Made by a program: the position numbers and the translations under genes. A stretch of DNA of 64,000 bases from Tenacibaculum adriaticum (lineage in GTDB: Bacteria; Bacteroidota; Bacteroidia; Flavobacteriales; Flavobacteriaceae). The stretch covers positions 176,805 to 240,804 of the forward strand of contig NZ_VNIA01000004.1 in NCBI RefSeq assembly GCF_008124875.1. Direction: 5' to 3'. The notes beneath the pieces are model-generated. The model was not told where the DNA came from. It saw only the letters and a list, made by a program, of their open reading frames with translations, and made no database searches. Of the stretch, positions 33,962 through 43,443 are shown piece by piece. Position 1 is the first letter of the stretch. Each line of letters begins with the position of its first letter.

Positions 33962-34270
33962 ATGTTACAAGAATTAGATCAAGATAATTTAGCAGAAATT
34001 GTAGCTAACAATACTAAAGTAATTGTACAGTACTCCGCAACATGGTGTGGAAATTGTAGAATTATGAAGCCAAAATTTAAAAAACTAGCTTCAGAAAATG
34101 AAGACACAGTTTTTATAATTACGGATGCAGAAAAATTTCCTGAAAGTAGAAAATTAGCAGATGTTAGTAACTTACCAACTTTTGCTACTTTTGTTGACGG
34201 TAAAATCGTTAACCAAACACAAACAAATAAGTTTGATGTTTTAAAAGAATTGGTTGCAGAAGTAGTGTAA
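33962..34270 (+). CDS. Thioredoxin family protein (CGNC active site)
   Basis: A 102-residue thioredoxin fold. The redox centre is TWCGNCR (Cys29, Cys32), followed by KPKFKKLASEN and the cis-Pro in NLPTFATFVDG. The usual CGPC is CGNC here. It lies 82 bp downstream of the peroxiredoxin gene, so it may be its reductant. No signal peptide, hence cytoplasmic. Confidence 0.92.
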   Translation: MLQELDQDNLAEIVANNTKVIVQYSATWCGNCRIMKPKFKKLASENEDTVFIITDAEKFPESRKLADVSNLPTFATFVDGKIVNQTQTNKFDVLKELVAEVV

Positions 34271-34345
34271 CGTCATTACGAACGTAGTGAAGTAATCTTT
34301 TTATAAACAGATTGCCACAGCAAATAGAATTTGCTTCGCAATGAC
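34271..34345. repeat. Palindromic intergenic repeat (GTCATTACGAA...TTCGCAATGAC)
   Basis: A 75-bp imperfect palindrome: CGTCATTACGAACGTAGTGAAGT at the left, TTGCTTCGCAATGAC at the right. It lies exactly between the thioredoxin and the small-protein genes. Its type, with the ends CGTCATT/AATGAC, is a common dispersed repeat in flavobacterial genomes. A second copy is not seen in this window. Confidence 0.6.
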
Positions 34346-34358
34346 TAATAAAACAAGA

Positions 34359-34616
34359 ATGAAATTACCTGTTATAAAACACCTAACCAATTTTATAGAA
34401 GAGAACGATCAAGATTTCGTTTTAGAAACTATTGAAACGTTAGAAGCTTTAACAGAAGTTCCGTCGTTAAAAGATGAGGAATTAGATGTTATTGGTGAAC
34501 TAATTTCTAATATGTATGGTGCGATAGAAGTAGATAAAATGATTAAAGAAGGAACTCCTAAAAAAGAAGCATTAAACAATTTTATGCAACGTGTTTTAGG
34601 TTCTATTGATAAATAG
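34359..34616 (+). CDS. Small conserved Bacteroidota protein (DUF6952-type)
   Basis: An 85-residue acidic protein, MKLPVIKHLTNFIEEND onward, which recalls the family named DUF6952; the name is from memory. The frame also opens at 34341, but the first 18 bases overlap the palindromic repeat, so the start at 34359 is preferred. Mostly helical, no signal peptide. It is the last gene after peroxiredoxin and thioredoxin and is followed by a terminator, suggesting the same operon. Its function is unknown. Confidence 0.75.
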   Translation: MKLPVIKHLTNFIEENDQDFVLETIETLEALTEVPSLKDEELDVIGELISNMYGAIEVDKMIKEGTPKKEALNNFMQRVLGSIDK

Positions 34617-34636
34617 TATTGGTTGTATAACAAAAT

Positions 34637-34670
34637 AAAAAACTCCCAAGTGAAAGCTTAGGAGTTTTTT
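34637..34670 (+). terminator. Terminator after the small protein gene
   Basis: AAAAACTCC pairs with GGAGTTTTT, with AAG/CTT further in, around a short loop; followed by TTTTA. Confidence 0.85.
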
Positions 34671-34716
34671 TATGTTTTAGATTGTTTAATTGAATGTTTT
34701 CTTTGATAAAATTCTT

Positions 34717-34862
34717 TCAGTTCGAGTGAACTTTACGATTGGAAAGAGTAAAATTTGTATTGAGAAATCGTAAGATTCGACGAAGTCAATAAGAATTTTT
34801 ACACTTAAAAACAGTTCTCGATACATTTTTTTCTGTAATCAGAAAAAAATCACTCGAACTGA
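34717..34862. repeat. 146-bp inverted-repeat element (TCAGTTCGAGTGA arms)
   Basis: TCAGTTCGAGTGA at 34717-34729 is matched exactly by TCACTCGAACTGA at 34850-34862. Inside are smaller pairings (CTGTAATCAG; TTTCT...AGAAA) and AT-rich sequence with no ORF. It fills most of the gap 34617-34904. It resembles dispersed palindromic elements of this family; function unknown. Confidence 0.65.
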
Positions 34863-34904
34863 CATTCACGTAATCAAAATTATTCAAAAGATATAAGTCG
34901 ATTT

Positions 34905-35294
34905 TTACTTTTTAGGTTCAATAATTAAAAACACAGCGGTAGAATCTCCGATGTTTAGTACTTCGTGCCATTCGATTTTTTTATTGTAAAAGTCATATCC
35001 AGTAGGTACGTTTACTTCACGAGTACCTGATACATCAGTTATTCTAAACTTGCCACCTTTAAGTGTGTAACCAAAATGTTCTGCATGAAAGTGCTTTTCA
35101 TGTCCTACACCAGGGGGAAAAGTACATTTTAAGGTACGTAGTTTGTTATTTTCACTAAGTGTTTCACAAACTTTTTTACCTTTCCAACCTGCTGCTAGCG
35201 GATCGGGTAAGGTTTGGGTTGATTTGCACGCGGTTAATACAAACAAAAGGCTAATTAAAACTGACTTTATAATTTTAGTTATTAAATAATTCAT
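34905..35294 (-). CDS. Cupin-domain lipoprotein
   Basis: A 129-residue protein. A lipoprotein signal ends at the lipobox FVLTAC with Cys about 23. The rest is a small cupin: GHEKHFHAEHFGYTLKGGKF (about 66-85) holds the HxH...E...G metal-ligand motif, and a second cupin half lies near WHEVLN. It therefore is probably a metal-binding lipoprotein in the periplasm or outer membrane. Reaction and partner are not evident. Monocistronic. Confidence 0.82.
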   Translation of the reverse strand: MNYLITKIIKSVLISLLFVLTACKSTQTLPDPLAAGWKGKKVCETLSENNKLRTLKCTFPPGVGHEKHFHAEHFGYTLKGGKFRITDVSGTREVNVPTGYDFYNKKIEWHEVLNIGDSTAVFLIIEPKK

Positions 35295-35455
35295 GGTTTA
35301 TTTTTAGAAAAAAGTTAGCTGTTAAAAAAACACTATCTGTTTTACAGAATTAAAGTTAGTAGTTTTAGGCTAAGAACTTAAGTAAGTAACTAAGAGTGGA
35401 TTTGACATTGCTAAATCACAGAGATTGCTTTTATGCAGTTTTGTGTTTACTGCTA

Positions 35456-36286
35456 TTAAAAATTAGTATATTCACTTGGGTTTTCCAATTTAAAAGTCTC
35501 ATTATTTTCAATAAAAACATCAAAATAAGCAGTGTGAGTTGCTCCTAAAAGAATAAAAACCCTATCGTTTTTATTCATTTCTATGTCATTAAAATTACTA
35601 TACATTTTTAAATTTCTTTCATAAAATTTTGCAATTTCTTCTGCACCCTCTTGTCCGGTTTCTGTGTGTTTTGTTGCTAGAAAATTATAAAAATCAAAAG
35701 TTTCAGCTTTGTATTCTTTAGTGTTGATTATTTGAAATTGTTCTTTTAATTTTAAAACATTTACTCTTTTATAATTATTTATAACTTTAGCTATAAATAC
35801 ACTATCTGACTTATTCTTATTTGCAATTTTAATTAAGCTAGGATAATCAAATCCAATTTGACTATCTATTCCATAAATCCTTTCAGTTCCACTTAACCTT
35901 GCTACTTCAAGTCCAATTGAGTTTAATTCATCAGAGTAGTTTAACCTTTTTGTTTGGTCTTTTTTGTATTTTAAAAAAGTTGATGCTATATATTCATTAT
36001 TTTTAGGTTCTAATTCAAGGCAAATAATAGTTGGTTTAAACTCAACAATTTTATCAACCAGTTTTTTTAAATCTGTTACCTCGTTTGGGTTATTTAAATT
36101 AATTTTAGAAGAATTGGCGTCAGAAGTCATGCTTAAATGTACTGAGCCAAAATTGAGAATTCTGATTTTTTCACTATTTTCAGTAGGAATTTGTTTAGTG
36201 TTCGAGTTACTATTTTCCGTTTCTTTTTCTGTAGTACAATTAAATAATGTTAAAATTATTAATCCAAATATTATTTTCTTCATCAA
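35456..36286 (-). CDS. DUF5694 family lipoprotein (TraB/TIKI-like)
   Basis: A 276-residue protein with a lipoprotein signal (LFNCTT, Cys about 18). The mature part has ILNFGSVHLSM (about 44-54), then IICLELEP, and near the end LLGATHTAYFDVF. These recurring Gly-Ser-x-His, Glu and Gly-x-x-His segments match DUF5694, whose fold is related to TraB/GumN/TIKI proteins, some of which are metalloproteases. Catalysis is not shown here. An in-frame second Met follows the first; the start could be 36283. Confidence 0.75.
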   Translation of the reverse strand: MMKKIIFGLIILTLFNCTTEKETENSNSNTKQIPTENSEKIRILNFGSVHLSMTSDANSSKINLNNPNEVTDLKKLVDKIVEFKPTIICLELEPKNNEYIASTFLKYKKDQTKRLNYSDELNSIGLEVARLSGTERIYGIDSQIGFDYPSLIKIANKNKSDSVFIAKVINNYKRVNVLKLKEQFQIINTKEYKAETFDFYNFLATKHTETGQEGAEEIAKFYERNLKMYSNFNDIEMNKNDRVFILLGATHTAYFDVFIENNETFKLENPSEYTNF

Positions 36287-36375
36287 TTTGAGTTTTTCAA
36301 ATATTTATTACAATGAGTTATATTATCTTTTTTCAATGATTAATATCTATCGATAGCTAGGTTAATTTTTTAAAT

Positions 36376-37827
36376 TTAAGATTCAAAAGAAATGTTCTTC
36401 TTATAAATCGTTAACAATCCAAAGAAAGTTAATACTCCGTTTAATACCAATACAAAGAAACCAAAGTCAAAATCTAAATAGTTTTTACTGTAAGTGCTAA
36501 TTAAATACGTCAGTATTGGAGCAATAATACAAACAGCAGGTACAAACTTATCGGCAACATTAAGTTTGGTAAAAAGCCCAAAAGCGTATAAACCTAATAA
36601 AGGTCCGTAGGTATAACCTGCAAACTTAAAAATATTAGCAATTACACTTTCATCAGCAATAAAATATTTAAATACCAAAATGGTAGCTATTAAAATCAAA
36701 GAAAACAACACGTGTATTTTCTTACGTACTTTTACCTGCTCACTTTTTTCATATTTTTTTTCAACTTCTAAAATATCAATACTAAACGAAGTAGTTAACG
36801 AAGTTAACGCACTGTCGGCACTTGAATAGGCAGCAGCAATTAATCCTAATAAAAAGAAGAGAGAAGTAGCCATACCCAATTCACCACTCATGGCAATGGT
36901 TGGAAACAAATTATCTTTGTGTGCATTAATATCAAATGAAGCAGCATAATCGGTTAGTAACACACCCAAGGCTAAAAAGAAAAAGTTTACAATTACCAAT
37001 ACAATGGTAAACCAAAACATGTTTTTTTGTGCATCTTGTAAGTTGCGACAGGTTAGGTTTTTTTGCATCATATCTTGATCTAAACCAGTCATTACCACTG
37101 CAATAAAAGCTCCCGAAAAAAACTGATTCCAAAAGAAATTTCCTGCTTTCCAATTGTCAAAAAAGAACATTTTTGAGAGTCTATTTTCACTTACGTAGCT
37201 AAATAAGCTATCAATTTGCATTTCATCTTTAATCATTACAATACAAACTCCAACAGCAATTAACATAAATAAGGTTTGCAAAGTATCCGTCCAAACTATG
37301 GTTTTTATTCCTCCTTTAAAGGTGTACAACCAAATCAATAAAATGGTAATGACTACAGTTACCCAAAACAGAATTCCGTAAGCATCAAACAAAATTAATT
37401 GCAATACATTGGCAACTAAAAATAATCTAAATGACGCTCCAACAGTTCTTGATAATAAAAAGAACGACGCTCCCGTTTTGTAAGAATATTTACCAAACCG
37501 GTCTTCTAAATAGGTGTAAATTGAGGTTAAATTCAATCGGTAATAGAGTGGGAGAAGTACTAAACCAATAATGGCATAACCGAGTACATAACCCAGCACC
37601 ATTTGCATATAACTCATCTGGCTATTTTCTACCCAACCCGGTACAGAAATAAACGTAACTCCAGAAAGTGAAGCACCAATCATACCGAAGGCAACCAAAT
37701 ACCAAGGAGAGGAGTTATTGGCTTTAAAAAAGGTTTCATTTGTAGCAGATTTACTGGTTAAATATGAAATGAAAAATAAAACTCCAAAATAAGCTAGTAT
37801 TAATAATAAAATATGAAATGGTTGCAT
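36376..37827 (-). CDS. Sodium:solute symporter (SSS family)
   Basis: A 483-residue membrane protein with about 13 helices. Family segments visible include FKANNSSPWYLVAFGMIGASLSG near the N-terminus, GGIKTIVWTDTLQ in the middle and AAAYSSADSALTSLTTS, the Na2-site region. It takes up a solute with Na+; the solute could be a sugar, amino acid or sialic acid and is not predictable. A terminator of the next gene lies upstream of it, so it is transcribed alone. Confidence 0.93.
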   Translation of the reverse strand: MQPFHILLLILAYFGVLFFISYLTSKSATNETFFKANNSSPWYLVAFGMIGASLSGVTFISVPGWVENSQMSYMQMVLGYVLGYAIIGLVLLPLYYRLNLTSIYTYLEDRFGKYSYKTGASFFLLSRTVGASFRLFLVANVLQLILFDAYGILFWVTVVITILLIWLYTFKGGIKTIVWTDTLQTLFMLIAVGVCIVMIKDEMQIDSLFSYVSENRLSKMFFFDNWKAGNFFWNQFFSGAFIAVVMTGLDQDMMQKNLTCRNLQDAQKNMFWFTIVLVIVNFFFLALGVLLTDYAASFDINAHKDNLFPTIAMSGELGMATSLFFLLGLIAAAYSSADSALTSLTTSFSIDILEVEKKYEKSEQVKVRKKIHVLFSLILIATILVFKYFIADESVIANIFKFAGYTYGPLLGLYAFGLFTKLNVADKFVPAVCIIAPILTYLISTYSKNYLDFDFGFFVLVLNGVLTFFGLLTIYKKNISFES

Positions 37828-37862
37828 ATACTAAGTTTAAGTTGCTACGAATATAACAAATA

Positions 37863-37900
37863 AAAAATGCTGATAATTACTTAAAATTACCAGCATTTTT
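37863..37900 (-). terminator. Terminator after nitroreductase gene
   Basis: AAAAATGCTG (37863-37872) pairs with CAGCATTTTT (37891-37900). On the minus strand it lies 21 bp past the nitroreductase stop. Confidence 0.75.
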
Positions 37901-37920
37901 AAAATTAATAATCCCCATTA

Positions 37921-38553
37921 TTAATCGATGTGTAAAACTGAATCATTAATATTTTTACGTACCTTTTTTAGATCTTTCATAAAATCATCTTCTGCTCTAA
38001 AACCAACGGGAAGTATTAAAACAGGCTGTAAATTTTTAGAAGATAAATCTAAAATTTCATCATATTTTTCAGGAATAAAACCTTCCATTGGGCAAGAGTC
38101 AATTTTTTCAACAGCACAAACCGTTAATAAATTCCCTAAAGCAATGTAAGCCTGATTTTTATTCCAGCTAAATAATTCTTCTTGTGTTTTTTGAGAAAAA
38201 CTATCTATTAAAAATTCTTTAAAAGGATTTAAAATTTCATCAGGAGTGTTTCTAATATTTTTAACCAACTTAAAATAGTTTTCTACATCTTCTTGGGTAT
38301 GTTCTTTGGGTATGCATAATACTAAAATATGAGAAGCTTGTGCTATTTGCTGTTGATTCCAAGAATGCTTAACCAACTGTTTTTGTAATTCTTTATTTTT
38401 AATTACTAACATTGTTAAGGGTTGTAATCCGTAAGAAGTTGCAGTTAAGTTAAAAGCCTCCTTTAAAATGTTTATTTGTTTTTCTGATAAATATTTATTC
38501 TCGTCAAATTTCTTAACGGCATACCGCCATTGTAAACTTTCTATTGTAGTCAT
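37921..38553 (-). CDS. NAD(P)H-dependent nitroreductase family oxidoreductase
   Basis: A 210-residue flavoprotein of the NfsB/YfkO group: LQWRYAVKKFDENKYLS start, FMN-binding Arg-Tyr segment, TATSYGLQPLTMLVI, and the later AYIALGNLLTVCAVEKIDSCPMEGF with the conserved Cys-Pro-Met-Glu-Gly. It reduces nitroaromatics or quinones with NAD(P)H. It is divergent from the DUF2851 gene. A role in detoxification is likely but unproved. Confidence 0.92.
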   Translation of the reverse strand: MTTIESLQWRYAVKKFDENKYLSEKQINILKEAFNLTATSYGLQPLTMLVIKNKELQKQLVKHSWNQQQIAQASHILVLCIPKEHTQEDVENYFKLVKNIRNTPDEILNPFKEFLIDSFSQKTQEELFSWNKNQAYIALGNLLTVCAVEKIDSCPMEGFIPEKYDEILDLSSKNLQPVLILPVGFRAEDDFMKDLKKVRKNINDSVLHID

Positions 38554-38671
38554 GTTAAAAATTTAAGCAAAATTAAGTCATTATTTTCCATGGATACTAA
38601 AAATTGCCATTATTTAAACTTATAAGTGGATAGAATAAATTTTTGTAAATTGAAAATCAAACAATTGCAAT

Positions 38672-39973
38672 ATGAAAGAAGAGTTTTTGCACTATGTGTG
38701 GCAATACAAATTGTTTTCATCAGAGCTGGTAACGACTGGCAATGAAAAAATAAAAATTCTCAAAAATGGAAGTCTAAATAAAAACTCTGGACCTGATTTT
38801 TTAAATGCTCAACTTGAAATTGATAATCAAATTTGGGTTGGTAATGTGGAGATTCATTTAAAATCTTCAGATTGGTATGTACATCAACATGAAACCGACG
38901 TAAATTATGATGCGGTAATTTTACATGTGGTATATGAAGACGACACGCAGGTTTTTATGAAAAATAATACGCCTCTTCCAACTTTAGAATTAAAAGATAA
39001 GATTGATAAAGGCTTGTTGAATGACTATCAAAATTTATTCTCAACACAGTTACGTTGGATTCCTTGTGAAGGTCAAATAGCTGAAGTTGATAAGTTTTTA
39101 TTGAGTAATTGGTTAGAACGATTGTATTTTGAGCGTTTAGAAAACAAATCTATTGTTATTAAACAATTATTGGAGCAATCAAACAATGATTTTGAAGTGG
39201 TCTTGTTTCAGTTACTAGCTAAAAACTTCGGTTTAAAAGTAAATGCAGATGCTTTTTTAAGTTTAGCACAATCACTCGATTTCTCTATTATTAAAAAAGA
39301 ACGTTTTAAAGAGAAGTCGTTAACATCATTACTGTTTGGGCAAGCTGGCTTTTTAGAAGACAATTTAGAAAGTGAGTTTCATTATCAACTTAAAAAAGAA
39401 TATGCATATTTAAAGCATAAATATAATTTACAATCGCTGGCTAATAGTCAGTTTCAGTTTTTTAGAATGCGGCCCAATAATTTTCCAACAATTAGAATAG
39501 CGCAATTAGTTTCATTGTATCATCAATATCAAAATTTATTTTCAAAATTGATGGAAATAAAGAAGGCAGAAGATTTTTATTTGTTGTTTGCTGTTGAGGT
39601 AAATGAGTTTTGGAAATCACATTATACATTTGAAAAGGAATCAAAAAAATCACCAAAAAAACTAACAAAGCCATTTATAGATTTGTTAATTATAAATACG
39701 ATTATTCCTTTAAAATTTGTTTATGAACAAAGTAGAGGAGAAGTAGACGAAACTCAAATATTAAAACTCATTAAACAATTAAAACCAGAGAAGAACTCAA
39801 CCATCTCTAAGTTTGCTGATTTTAAAATAAAAGCTAATAATGCTTTCGAAACACAAGCTTTATTAGAACTCAAAAGCAACTATTGTACACCGAAACATTG
39901 TTTGCAATGTGGAATAGGAAATAGCTTGTTAAGAAAAAATGATACTATGAACAAATTATTAAAGAGAGATTAA
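38672..39973 (+). CDS. DUF2851 family protein
   Basis: A 433-residue soluble protein. The start MKEEFLHYVWQYKLFSS and the segment IWVGNVEIHLKSSDWYVHQH (about 55-74) are the hallmark of DUF2851, almost confined to Bacteroidota. A GxxDFxNAxL segment (GPDFLNAQLEI) is also present. The Glu-x-His-x-Lys arrangement and Asp upstream recall a PD-(D/E)xK nuclease core, which is inference. The C-terminus has Cys-x4-Cys-x2-Cys (CTPKHCLQC), a possible metal site. Function is unknown. Confidence 0.9.
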   Translation: MKEEFLHYVWQYKLFSSELVTTGNEKIKILKNGSLNKNSGPDFLNAQLEIDNQIWVGNVEIHLKSSDWYVHQHETDVNYDAVILHVVYEDDTQVFMKNNTPLPTLELKDKIDKGLLNDYQNLFSTQLRWIPCEGQIAEVDKFLLSNWLERLYFERLENKSIVIKQLLEQSNNDFEVVLFQLLAKNFGLKVNADAFLSLAQSLDFSIIKKERFKEKSLTSLLFGQAGFLEDNLESEFHYQLKKEYAYLKHKYNLQSLANSQFQFFRMRPNNFPTIRIAQLVSLYHQYQNLFSKLMEIKKAEDFYLLFAVEVNEFWKSHYTFEKESKKSPKKLTKPFIDLLIINTIIPLKFVYEQSRGEVDETQILKLIKQLKPEKNSTISKFADFKIKANNAFETQALLELKSNYCTPKHCLQCGIGNSLLRKNDTMNKLLKRD

Positions 39974-40040
39974 AAGGTAAGTTTCATTATATTAAAGTTT
40001 TATAGTAATGGGTTTTATTATGATGGTTTGATAAAAATTA

Positions 40041-40048
40041 TATATTTG
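40041..40048 (+). promoter_or_regulatory. -7 element (TATATTTG)
   Basis: TATATTTG matches TAnnTTTG and lies 19 bp before the ATG of the SH3 lipoprotein gene. Confidence 0.55.
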
Positions 40049-40067
40049 TGATTAAACTTAACCTAAA

Positions 40068-40811
40068 ATGAAAAAAATACTTATTACTATTATTTCAATT
40101 TCTTTTTTATTTACAAGCTGTAAACAGGAAGGAAAAACAACAAAAACTAAAGACGATAATCAAACAATACAAAGTTTAAGTGATTCGACAGAAGAGGTCG
40201 AGCCTAGCGAAGCAATTTGTTTGTTAGATAAGTTGTCTGTAAGAGAAACTCCTAACGCAAAAGGAAAATGGATTACATCTATGAGTTTAGGTGAAAAAGT
40301 TATTTTTACTGGAGCAGAAACTACAGATTCAATTTCAAAAAAACAATATTATAAAGTAAAGTTGGTAGATGGTAAAGAAGGTTGGACAAGATCTAGTTTT
40401 TTGGTTGTAGATGGAAAAGTGGGGGTGATGCTAGCCGAAGTAAGTATTTATAAAAGACCTGATTTACTTACGAAAACAGAAAATAAATATAGCCCAATGG
40501 ATATTATTGCAGTTATATCTACTCAAGATGAGTGGATTAATGTTAAAGGGAAAAGAGCTGATGGTAAATATATTGAGGAAGGTTGGATTAAGTCGTCTAA
40601 TATTTCTGAGAACCCAGTAGATATTGCAACAGCTAAATTTGCAATAACAGCATTGTCTAAAGAATCAATGACGGATAGAATAGAAGCTTTGCAAGAAATA
40701 GTTAATAATTCTGATCTAGCTACTTCTAGTTTTATAGGAGTTTTAAATGAAAAGATTAAAGATTATAAAGAAAAGAATAGCGTAAAACTAGACCCCCCAT
40801 CAGATATCTAG
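40068..40811 (+). CDS. SH3-domain lipoprotein
   Basis: A 247-residue lipoprotein (lipobox FLFTSCK, Cys about 19). A Thr/Ser/Asp-rich linker leads to a bacterial SH3 domain at about 55-105 (LSVRETPNAKGKWITSMSLGEKV then EGWTRSSFLVV, split here by positions), and a second SH3-like segment follows at about 110-180 (VGVMLAEVSIYKRPD, EGWIKSSNI). The end is helical. Such domains bind peptides or cell wall. Function is not known; it is monocistronic with its own promoter and terminator. Confidence 0.85.
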   Translation: MKKILITIISISFLFTSCKQEGKTTKTKDDNQTIQSLSDSTEEVEPSEAICLLDKLSVRETPNAKGKWITSMSLGEKVIFTGAETTDSISKKQYYKVKLVDGKEGWTRSSFLVVDGKVGVMLAEVSIYKRPDLLTKTENKYSPMDIIAVISTQDEWINVKGKRADGKYIEEGWIKSSNISENPVDIATAKFAITALSKESMTDRIEALQEIVNNSDLATSSFIGVLNEKIKDYKEKNSVKLDPPSDI

Positions 40812-40815
40812 ATAA

Positions 40816-40850
40816 AAAAAAGCCGTTTAAACTTTTTAAACGGCTTTTTT
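40816..40850. terminator. Bidirectional terminator
   Basis: AAAAAGCCGTTTAA pairs with TTAAACGGCTTTTT around ACTTT, with A and T tracts. It lies between the converging SH3-lipoprotein and E1 genes. Confidence 0.9.
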
Positions 40851-40871
40851 TATGGATATTTAATATTATGA

Positions 40872-43325
40872 CTAATATAAACTCTTAAATTTAACCGGAT
40901 TTGCTTCGTGCATAATTTCATACACTTTTTCAAATACGTCTTCAGCCGATGGTTTAGAGAAATAATCTCCATCCGTTCCATAAGCAGGGCGATGCGCTTT
41001 TGCTGTTAAAGTTTGTGGTTTGCTATCTAAATGTTTGTATCCGTTTTGGTTTTCAACAATTTCTTGTAGTAAGTAGGCTGAAGCTCCACCAGGAACATCT
41101 TCATCTACCACTAATAATCTGTTTGTTTTTGCAACTGATTTTACCGTGTCGTGATTTAAATCAAAAGGTAATAAACTTTGAGCATCAATAATTTCAATTT
41201 CAATACCAATTTGTGTTAAATCTTTTGCTGCTTCTTCAATGATTCTTAAAGTAGATCCGTAAGAAACAATAGTAATATCAGTTCCCTTTTTTATGGTTTC
41301 AACCACACCTACAGGAGTTTTATATTCTCCTAAGTTGGTAGGTAATTCTTCTTTTAATCGGTATCCGTTTAAACATTCCACGATTAAAGCAGGTTCATCA
41401 CTGGCTAACATTGTATTGTAAAAACCAGCAGCTTGAGTCATGTTTCTTGGGACCAAAACATGAATTCCGCGTATGTTGTTAATGATTCCTCCCATAGGAG
41501 ACCCTGCATGCCAAATTCCTTCTAAACGGTGTCCGCGTGTACGAATAATTAATGGCGCTTTTTGCTTTCCAAAAGTACGATAACGAAGTGTAGCCAAATC
41601 GTCGCTCATAATTTGTAAAGCGTATAATAAATAGTCTAAATATTGAATTTCAGCAATTGGTCGTAAACCTCGCATAGCCATTCCAATTCCTTGACCTAAG
41701 ATAGTTGCCTCTCTAATTCCAGTATCAGAAATACGTAATTCACCAAACTTTTCTTGCAATCCTTCTAAACCTTGATTTACATCACCTATATGACCTGCAT
41801 CTTCACCAAAAATTAAAGCTTCAGGATATTTACTGAAGATAGCATCAAAATTGTCACGCATAATAATACGTGCATCAACAGTATTTTTTTCTGATGAATA
41901 GGTTGGTTTTACAGCATTTATATTGGTCGCAGCTTTTTCGTTTTCGCTCATTAAATGAGAAGAATATTTAACAGCTGCTTGTTCGGTAGCATTTTTGATG
42001 AAGTTTTGTAGCTCAATTTTTTCAGCAAAATCCTCTTCTCTAATTAATCGTAAGGTTTTACGACATGCTATTAATATATCTTTTCTGATTGGCTCAGTAA
42101 TGGCAGATAGATCGTTTTTGTATTTGTTGATAAAAGTTCTGTTTTCACTTTTTTGAGCAACGCTATCTAATAGTTTTACAGCTATACCAACTTCAGCTTT
42201 AATTTCATTGATAAAACTGTTCCAGGCATCTCGTTTTGCAGTAGAAACTTCTTTTTTAGCTTCTTTTTCAATACTTAATAATTCTTCTTCACTATCAACA
42301 AAACGAAGTAGATCACCGTTTGAATCTTGTAATTCAAACTCTAAAATCCATTTACGCATTTGATTGATACAATCAAATTCTTGTTCCCACTCTAAACGTT
42401 CTGCAGATTTATATCTTTCATGTGAGCCAGAAGTAGAATGTCCTTGCGGTTGTGTTAATTCTTTAACGTGAATTAATACAGGAATATGTTGTTCTCTTGC
42501 AATTTTTGAAGCTCTGTTGTAAACATCAGTTAATTGTACATAATCCCATCCGTTTACAACGATGATTTCGTATCCGTTAGTATCGTTTTCTTTTTGAAAA
42601 CCCTTTAAAATTTCAGAAATACTTTCTTTAGTAGTTTGGTATTTTGCATGTACAGAAATTCCATATTCATCATCCCAAACACTCATAATCATAGGTACTT
42701 GTAAAACACCTGCTGCATTAATTGTCTCGAAAAATAATCCTTCACTGGTACTTGCGTTACCAATAGTACCCCAAGCAACTTCATTCCCTTTATCTGAAAA
42801 ATTAGTGAAACTTTCTAGCCCTTGTACATTTCTATAAATTTTAGAAGCTTGAGCTAAACCTAATAAACGAGGCATTTGACCTGCTGTAGGGGAAATATCT
42901 GAGGATGAATTTTTTTGTGCAGTTAAGTTTTTCCAGTTTCCATTTTCATCTAAAGAATGTGTCGCAAAATGTCCGCCCATTTGGCGACCAGCCGACATTG
43001 GCTCTTTTTCCACATCGGTATGTGCATATAAACCTGCAAAAAATTGTTGAGGTGTTAATTGGCCAATAGCCATCATAAACGTTTGATCTCTATAATAGCC
43101 AGAGCGAAAATCTCCATTTTGAAAAGCCTTAGCCATGGCTAATTGTGGTACTTCTTTTCCGTCTCCGAAAATTCCGAATTTAGCTTTTCCTGTTAACACT
43201 TCTCTTCTTCCTAATAAACTACACTCGCGACTAATTCTTGCAATTCTATAGTCGGTTAACACTTCTTTTTTAAAATCTTGAAAAGAAAGTTGTTGAGCAT
43301 TAGATACTTCTACTTCTTGTGTCAT
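40872..43325 (-). CDS. Branched-chain 2-oxoacid dehydrogenase E1, alpha-beta fusion
   Basis: About 817 residues from the start at 43325 (MTQEVEVSNAQ). An upstream frame opens at 43484, but that extension overlaps the next gene and is unlike the family. The first half (about 20-440) is the thiamine-diphosphate alpha part (GNASTSEGLFFETINAAG, HVKELTQPQGHSTSG). The second half (about 490-810) is the beta transketolase part (FGEDAGHIGDVNQGL, QIMSDDLATLRYR, DEDVPGGASAYLLQEI). It decarboxylates branched-chain 2-oxo acids and passes the acyl group to E2, which is not in this window. The fusion is common in Bacteroidota. Confidence 0.92.
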   Translation of the reverse strand: MTQEVEVSNAQQLSFQDFKKEVLTDYRIARISRECSLLGRREVLTGKAKFGIFGDGKEVPQLAMAKAFQNGDFRSGYYRDQTFMMAIGQLTPQQFFAGLYAHTDVEKEPMSAGRQMGGHFATHSLDENGNWKNLTAQKNSSSDISPTAGQMPRLLGLAQASKIYRNVQGLESFTNFSDKGNEVAWGTIGNASTSEGLFFETINAAGVLQVPMIMSVWDDEYGISVHAKYQTTKESISEILKGFQKENDTNGYEIIVVNGWDYVQLTDVYNRASKIAREQHIPVLIHVKELTQPQGHSTSGSHERYKSAERLEWEQEFDCINQMRKWILEFELQDSNGDLLRFVDSEEELLSIEKEAKKEVSTAKRDAWNSFINEIKAEVGIAVKLLDSVAQKSENRTFINKYKNDLSAITEPIRKDILIACRKTLRLIREEDFAEKIELQNFIKNATEQAAVKYSSHLMSENEKAATNINAVKPTYSSEKNTVDARIIMRDNFDAIFSKYPEALIFGEDAGHIGDVNQGLEGLQEKFGELRISDTGIREATILGQGIGMAMRGLRPIAEIQYLDYLLYALQIMSDDLATLRYRTFGKQKAPLIIRTRGHRLEGIWHAGSPMGGIINNIRGIHVLVPRNMTQAAGFYNTMLASDEPALIVECLNGYRLKEELPTNLGEYKTPVGVVETIKKGTDITIVSYGSTLRIIEEAAKDLTQIGIEIEIIDAQSLLPFDLNHDTVKSVAKTNRLLVVDEDVPGGASAYLLQEIVENQNGYKHLDSKPQTLTAKAHRPAYGTDGDYFSKPSAEDVFEKVYEIMHEANPVKFKSLY

Positions 43326-43443
43326 ACTAATAGGTTTTTTGGTATTGCTACAAAGGTAGTTTTTTAAATTGAAATTTAAAAACAATCTATTTTTTTGCAC
43401 AAATCGCAATATTTCGTTAAAAATTAGATTTTTGTTGAAGAAT

